Made by a program: the position numbers and the translations under genes. The notes under the pieces were generated by a model. The model was given only the letters and a program-made list of their open reading frames with translations, was not told the DNA's origin and did no database searches. A stretch of DNA of 64,000 nucleotides from Metaphire vulgaris (lineage: Eukaryota; Annelida; Clitellata; Crassiclitellata; Megascolecidae). The stretch covers positions 6,614,301 to 6,678,300 of the forward strand of contig CM030848.1 of the NCBI GenBank assembly GCA_018105865.1, in the 5' to 3' direction. Shown piece by piece: positions 57,411 through 64,000 of the stretch (the stretch's first letter is position 1; each line of letters starts with the position of its first letter).

Positions 57411-59387
57411 TTTAGGGATGTCAATTTTTTTAAAGCTGCCCGGTTACCCATCCAAATTTTGCATGGGTGTCTGGATACTAATGAGCCACAATCTCTGTGA
57501 CCTCTTATCTCTACACTCAACTAAATAATCACACTCTCCCTAAGGGTCCTGCAGACCACCTGAACCTTTATGTTACATTCCCCCTCTGGTCCAGGTGTAG
57601 TGAATTAAAATGAATCCCTTGAAAAAAATGAATCCCATCTCATTATTACAGTACAATAAAGAATCCCTGTATAGAATTTCTACTGCCAACAATAATTTTA
57701 AAAACAGCACATTTGTATACAAAAGTTTTACATTTCCAGATCCTTATATTATATGCTTTTGATTGATACTTTTTCTGTACTTACTTACATAAGCGCTACT
57801 CTTATTGCATGTTTAATTATTGTATTTCACTTACGAAGCTTCATCTTTTGTACTTTTGCAAAATTTAATATCTCATGAAATCATTTGATAAATTATACTT
57901 CATATCATTATAGGGGAGCTATAAAATTCAGAGGAAGTTAATATTCTACATATAACAAAGAGATGGGAAGTCTTTATTACCAGTACATGTATAAAAATGA
58001 CTTGGGGATTCATCTTTAAGGGGATACATTTTAATTCACTATACCGGCAACTAATGATTCCATCAGGGACAGAGGGCATGTGTGACAAATGATAGAATCA
58101 CTAGTTGCATGGTCAGAGGAGGAGTATGGCATAAGGGCCATGTTTCCTTGGAGGGGGATGAGTGCCCAATTTTACCGGGCGTTATTATTATCATTATGCT
58201 GCTAGAGACTATCATATAATTTAATATATACCACCGGGACAACATTGATATGGGTACAACCAGGAATTTCTTAATAGCAACTTCAGGCTTCACTTTCAGT
58301 TTCCACAGACTCATGAGACCCATTCATACAAAGTCTTTCAATAACTCTGGTGTTATTGGCATGATATTCTGGAGTCCAATCTGTATCACTAATGAAACCT
58401 TAGCTAAAATCAGTGTATTAGTGTATAATAAATGGTGCTGTAAAAGGAATAATAACAAAAACCCCTATTGTAATAACACCACCATCACCATCTTTATTCT
58501 GATCCATCTTTAAGTTGATCATTAGTAAAATGTCCAAAAAAATAAGACAGCTTCGATCAGGTTCCTGCCTTTCACCACTCTCAAAGCAGACAAAAATGGT
58601 CTCTGAAGATAAACACAAGGAGTGAGAACAGAGGTGGGAAGTTTTTGAAAGTTTTTGGATTTTTTTCTTTATATCGTGTACTCTTCTCGCCTCACTACTG
58701 TCTGTCCAGGCCAGTTAAAAACCAGCTCTTCTATACTGATGATGAGCCTGTATTCAGGCATCTCTGACTGACTCAACCCTGACAAAATCCAACTGATGTG
58801 GCTTGATAACATGATTCAATCATACACTAAACTAGCCCTTACTATCTTATCTGTCCTATCTGATTGTCCTCAGCTGTGTCAGTACTTCCAAGAAACAGCA
58901 GTCTAATGCCCATAGCATACTTATCCCTTCTTCACAGCTTCTGCTACCTGCTGAGTGTCATCCAATGCCACTCCACAACTAAAACAGCAAAGACTATATG
59001 GGTGGCAGTGGCGCATAGCATTCACCTTTGCCGACCATGGCCCATGACCATATCCGCCTCCGCCACCCCCAGGAACAAAAGAAAGATAGTGATGGCTCGC
59101 ACTCCATTTTAAAAAATCTTAACAAGAAATAAGAAAATCATCAGAAAATTTGCTGACTAGCAATAAAAGGTGTCTGAAAATCGCCTGACAAGCAAAAAAA
59201 GGTTGTCACAACAAATCTGTATCTGAAAAAGACATGACAAGCAAAAAAGGTTGTCATTTTCAAAATTTGCTGCCCCTAACTGTGTGCATTTCTCAAAATT
59301 TTCCGCCTCCAATCATGTTCTGCCCATGGCTAAAGCCATAATAGCCATTGGCACACTAAGTCTCTGATGGGCAGTGCTTTGGTCTCA

Positions 59388-59389
<2 letters not shown>

Positions 59390-59449
<60 letters not shown>
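59390..59449 (+). repeat. (TA)n microsatellite
   Basis: About 29 TA units. Confidence 0.95.
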
Positions 59450-59453
<4 letters not shown>

Positions 59454-59644
59454 CTGGCACTATATAGATGCAAGATACGAAACCTGAATATCCTTACATC
59501 CATAAGAAATGCCTCTGTGCCATTATTCTACTGTGTTTCTCAGCTTCCCACAGCTCAAATTTAATTATGAATTCCCACCTCTGCTATATGCACTTACCAG
59601 TAGGATACCATTTAAGATCTCTGTTGTCACAAAATCTGCAAAAT

Positions 59645-59800
59645 ACCAGGTGCAGCTTAGCATGAAACCTAGCATGATTTTAAAGTGGTTTAGAAGGCAT
59701 TACTGCCTGTGTAAAAGCCACTAGGGGCACTAACGGGGTTTGGAGGGGCTCTGTCAGCCTGACTCTCCAGCACGTAACCCACTCTGCCATCTTCCGAGCC
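59645..59800 (-). repeat. tRNA-derived SINE, second copy without 5S head
   Basis: The same family as 26690-26912: A-box TGGCAGAGTGGGTTACG, a decayed B-box, then the shared tail with GGCAGTAATGCC and AAATCATGCTAGG. Sequence upstream (59800-59900) does not resemble 5S rRNA. Confidence 0.65.
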
Positions 59801-59944
59801 CCCTAAAAGGACCCATAAAGGACCTCATATAGAGATCCCCATTCATAAATCATCAGCTTATTTGATCTGTTGGTATCAACTACCCAGAGTTGGAAAATCC
59901 AGCTATTGGTGCAAAAGGGCATTTTCTGTCACTGACTGGTGACC

Positions 59945-59991
59945 AAGTGTGAAGAAATATTGGTCACATAAACCAATATTTCTTCACACTT
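59945..59991. repeat. Perfect 20-bp inverted repeat with 7-nt loop
   Basis: Arms at 59945-59964 (AAGTGTGAAGAAATATTGGT) and 59972-59991, exact reverse complements, loop CACATAA. Could fold as a hairpin in RNA or be the core of a young palindromic insertion. No pol III signals nearby. Confidence 0.85.
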
Positions 59992-60439
59992 ATTGCCTGT
60001 GATTATGATGTATTTCATCTCTCACATCAGGGCTGTTTCTTTATCCTTCTCAGAGCCAACCTCTTCTTGGGCACAAAGTGAAAAGCACCACTGAGTTTAT
60101 CCTTCACAAAAAGACACTACTGGTATATAAACTATCCTTTACATTACTCTGTACAGTACATGTCCTTCATCATTTCCGTTCTAATTATGAAGTCCATGCC
60201 TTTTTCTTTCCAGATGCCTTTTAGCATCTGCGTGCTCCACTGCCTTCTCCTACATGGGAATTGACATTATTTTCAACATTTCCATCACTAGTGATAATTT
60301 GTGAGAAAAAAAACTGCATTTTCAACTGGCTCATACTTTCAAAAAATGAAATGCAAAGCATCATGTAACATGTGGACCATTATGCTGATATGCAGAACAG
60401 TCTACTTTCCATATTAGAAAAGCCAACTCATCAATCATC

Positions 60440-62490
60440 ATCATCAATAACCGTGGGCTCAGCGCCCGTTGGTGTCTGATGCAATCATTACAGTTTTGTC
60501 CCAATCTTTTCTGTTGGCAGCAACATGAAATAGTTCTTGCAGACATTTTCCACAGCAATCACAAATGTCATCACACCATTCCCTGTGTGGCCTTTCTTTC
60601 TTGTTGGAACCGTCCATTATTTCAAGCATTATAGTCTTAACCCGTTCCCGGGCAACACCGCCTATAAACTGCGGCCAAAAATCATATCCTAAAGGGTAAA
60701 GCCATCTTAAAACGGTGCGCCACATAAGCATCGGACATTGCAGTTTTAAACCGCCCTGGGACTCCGGGAGTAACTTTTCGATTTAGTTTACTATCCATTC
60801 GATAGATGGCAGCACTTTCTTCGCTGTTGGTGACTATATAGGCAAGAAAACTTGCCACTGATCGTCCAAATACTGGGATTTTGCATTGAAATGCCTAGAA
60901 AAATCTCAAGTCTGAGGTTTGAAAAATCATAACTCCGCCAATTTTGGCCCGATCTTCAAATGTTTGCACTATTATGTTCCAATTACACCGCCCTAAAACT
61001 TTCACGCTCACAGTTGGAGGGTCACCACTGAAAATTTTTTGCTATTGCGCTTTGAAATTGTTTTGGGGAGGGTTCCGATTTTCGACTGTAGAGTGGACCT
61101 ACCCCCAAAATTTTCTTTTCTGGCACGGATAGTTCAAAAGAGCAATAAAAATGCTAAACAACGATGCAAACCGCATCTTTCTAGCTTCTATATAGCCTGA
61201 AATATACTGAGTTGTTCGGTTTTTCAGATTGAAAATCTGTTAGCAAAATTGTCATTTCTTCGAGCAATTAGTAATATTGTTTGAAAAAGCATAACTACCC
61301 CAAATTTTGTCCAATCTTCAAAATTTTTGCATGATTCTGTTCCAATTACACCCCTTTACAACGTTCTCGCTCACAGTTTGGGGGTTACCGCGGAAAAATT
61401 TTTGCTATTGGGCTTGGAACAAAATTTGACCAAAATGTTGGGGAGGGGTCCTATTTTTGGCTGTAGGGTGGACCCTACCCCCAAAATTTTCTTCTTTGGC
61501 ATGGATGGTTCAAAAGAGCAATAAAAATGCTAAACAACGGTGCAAACCGCATCTTTCTAGCTTCTATATAGCCTGAAATATAGTAAGTTTAAAAACTTGT
61601 ATGTTCACATTTTCACATGAACGCCTTTCCCCCAACTTAAATACCCCGATTGGAGACGACTTGAACAAATTAAATCCCCTGCAACGGGTTAATCTTTCTA
61701 TCATCTTTCATATGACAAATATGTCCAAAGAAACGCAATTTCCTCTGTATAACTTTTTGCATCAAGGTTTCTTTTGGCTGGATTTTCTTGTATGGTTCCT
61801 CGTTGCTGATCTTTTCAACCCATCCAATTCTGAGAATTTTTCTATAGCATTTTCTTTCAAATGCTAAAATTCTTCTCTTCAATTCTTTTGTAATGGTCCA
61901 AGTCTCACAACCATACAAGAAGGTGCTGAAAATACATGTTTCAAGAATCTTTTATTTTATTCCGAGACTTATTGCTTTGCTCTTCCAGACATTGTCCATT
62001 GCCTTCAGATTTCCTAAGGATTTCGCTGCTCTTATTGTTACTTCTTTCTTGCAGTCCAGATCATGTGTCATCCTGCTTCCAAGGTAAGTGACATTTTCCA
62101 CATTTTCCAAATCGAATCCATCCACTTTGATCTTTCTTCCAATATCTTTCTGTCCAAACACCACTATTTTTGTCTTTTCAAAGTTCATCGATACAAACTA
62201 TAGCGCTTTGCTTCATTACTCAGCATCTGATATGTACAGTGTCCTCCAGGTCATCTTCATTTCCTTCAATGATATCTACATCATCAGCAAATCTCAGGTT
62301 GTTTATGTGTAGTCCCTGCACTGTTATTCCCTTTACATGTTCCATTATCTTGTCCATTGCTCTTTCTAAGTCAGAAATGAATATCATGGGTGATACATTG
62401 TCTCTCTGCCTTGATTCTCTGCTTGTCTTGAACCAGTTTCCAATCTCTCCACAAATTCTCACAGCTGATTTTGCATTTGTTTCTGATATC
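60440..62490 (-). mobile_element. LINE reverse transcriptase C-terminal region, split by an insertion
   Basis: Minus strand blocks in order: ITVQGLHINNLRFADDVDII (the F/YADD catalytic box) at 62220-62462; MNFEKTKIVVFGQKDI and VTYLGSRMTHDLDCKKEV at 61952-62188; YGCETWTITKELKRRILAFE and KLRFFGHICHMKDDRKI at 61670-61918; then, after the insert 60641-61688, KTIMLEIMDGSNKKERPHRE and CCGKCLQELFHVAANRKDW. This is the usual RT tail of animal 'craniofacial development protein 2-like' LINEs. It carries frameshifts and is dead. Confidence 0.85.
60641..61688. mobile_element. TTAA-flanked (piggyBac-like) nonautonomous element, 1048 bp
   Basis: Inserted in the LINE reading frame between DDRKI and KTIML. 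TTAA stands on both sides (60637-60640 and 61689-61692), and both termini begin CCCGTT read inward, as in piggyBac-type elements. Inside, a unit of about 365-377 bp is present twice in tandem (about 60927-61210 and 61289-61590), sharing 'CAATAAAAATGCTAAACAAC' and 'TCTAGCTTCTATATAGCC'. No coding capacity seen. Confidence 0.7.
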
Positions 62491-63257
62491 TTTCAACAGT
62501 CTTATCAGTTTATCACCAAGCATATCTTAAATTGCAAACAAAAACATCTATGCAACAATAACACTTTTTTATATTACCAGGGCACAGACAAAGAGTACCG
62601 TAAGCCAAACACTGATCATGATCATAAGATCAGAAAAGTTCATATCACAAACTTTCTCTTTTGTCCAAATACATTCAAGAGCTTTGTGATGCATGTGATA
62701 ATTAATTGGTTGGCCAGTGTAAACAAAATAAAAATTAGTTTGAATGACAAAATTCATTTCAACCAAGCGAATTTTATATGTAATTTAAAATACACTCTGT
62801 TCACATAAAGATCTCCAAAATTATGCATCAAAACAAGGTGTCTTTATAGATGTCCTTCCACAACATTTTAAGTCCATAAACCAGATTGCTCCAGGGTACC
62901 TTTAGAAGTATTTCGTACCAACAACATCACGAAAGTTGCAACTGTCCCTGCGGTCCGATGCTCAAAGTCTTATGAAGATACCTCACTGTAAAGCATCACT
63001 TGGTTCCAGGTCATTTGCAGTGTCAGGGCCAAAGACATAGAGCGATCTACCGATAATTGTGAAATCATCCTGTTCTCTGACATCCTTTAAAAAATCTAAA
63101 GACTTATTTGTCTAGAAAATCTTATTCTCTTCTGCCTTAGATTGTTTTCCATTCATATTTTTTGCTGATGACTGTTATTTTATTTATTTTTATTGGACTC
63201 TGTAATGTGCCCTTGCTCCTGACATTTAGGTAATATGGCACACAAGAAATTGTCAGT

Positions 63258-63309
<52 letters not shown>

Positions 63310-64000
63310 CAACAACAACAAATACCTGATGTCTATCACCCAACTGTGCTAACCTACAAGTGAATAATAACGGGAAACTATATATTACTTACTGCCAGTG
63401 TCAAACATAAAAGATATTACCGGTACCGAGAGATCCAAGATCCAACAGGGGCAATGGGAGAGCTCTGATAGTTAAACCTTTTACTTGTTCAATTATTTGT
63501 AACGTAATGCAAAATGGATGAGTATTCTCGGGGCAAAACGGGAAAAGAGTTAAGAGTAATTATTCAGAATAAGCCATGTCAAAACAATTTCTTTCAGGTT
63601 TTTTTAAAGCACACCAGGATAATGTACATAAACATAAATTACAAGCCAGTTAAACGTCAGGTTAAAAGTGCTAATAAACTAAACACTACAGTAGGTGCAT
63701 ACTGCCACCAAGTTTAAACAAGGAACACCCAAGATGAGATGGAAGTTGAGCCAGACTCACTGGGAAAAGAGCCAAGAAGAAAGCAGAGCAAAACTAAAGG
63801 TAGTGTTGTTGCACTGTAACAGGTTGGAGGGTAAGGCTTTTGGCTCCCTGGAAAAAGGCAGAAACAGACTCAAATAGCCTGCATGTATAAATATTTATTA
63901 TACAGTAGAAGCAGGTTGAAAAATGAATATATAAGATATGCCAGACTTCTCTTGGATGAACAGGATGCACGCATTCTCTGTGCACTGTTTTTCATCACAT
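62491..64000. other. Right end of window, no gene recognised
   Basis: Outside the TAA microsatellite there are short open frames only; none resembles lectin, signal peptide or another known domain. Confidence 0.4.
63258..63321 (+). repeat. (TAA)n-(CAA)n microsatellite
   Basis: About 16 TAA units then five CAA units. Confidence 0.93.

Noticed and set aside
58987..59345. Possible hAT MITE starting CAGTGGCGCATAGC with the AAGCAAAAAAAGG motif
   Set aside because: The right end could not be fixed and no target repeat matches; too uncertain to list.
62880..63060. Minus strand phrase TIIGRSLYVFGPDTANDLEP
   Set aside because: First thought to resemble a superoxide dismutase GR..VVH..DDL block; the fit is poor, and stops and missing His ligands argue against it.

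Overview
Organism and character. This is eukaryotic, AT-rich genomic DNA from an animal, most likely a marine invertebrate. It has one large multi-exon gene with GT-AG introns, many long microsatellites, decayed LINEs, tRNA/5S-derived SINE sequence and very many short hAT-type DNA transposons. The sequence alone does not settle the phylum (echinoderm, hemichordate, mollusc, annelid and brachiopod all remain possible). Nothing suggests bacterial, viral or plasmid DNA. Layout. (1) 1-11300: gene-poor; nested hAT elements (1061-2953), CpG-rich stretches (about 4510-5160, 5850-5980, 10340-10960) and very long CT/GA/TA/GATA/TGTC microsatellites. (2) 11500-21300: more hAT, pogo-like and other terminal-inverted-repeat elements, plus one probable first coding exon on + (15236-15292). 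(3) 21893-54225, minus strand: most of a latrophilin/Cirl (ADGRL) adhesion GPCR. I could place 20 exons (two alternative lectin half-exons and one candidate cassette exon included) from splice sites, phase and homology. The order is SUEL lectin, Ser/Thr-rich linker, HormR, GAIN, GPS, seven membrane helices and cytoplasmic tail. With one lectin half-exon and without the cassette the chain stays in frame for 942 codons to a stop. The 5' exons (signal peptide, first half of the lectin domain) were not found and are probably beyond 64000 or hidden in long introns. (4) 54226-64000: upstream intron or 5' flank, with nested hAT elements and a LINE cut by a TTAA-flanked element. How it works together. 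In this family the lectin/HormR/GAIN ectodomain binds partners on other cells; it is self-cleaved at the GPS (His-Leu before Thr, present here), and the new N-terminus acts as tethered agonist for the seven-helix domain. The most interesting points are two lectin half-exons whose phases forbid splicing to each other, a last exon that stays open in a second frame beyond its stop, a 5S-like plus tRNA-like SINE in one intron, a MITE that may supply the gene's polyadenylation signal, and an unusually readable record of nested transposon insertions with intact 8-bp or TTAA target duplications.
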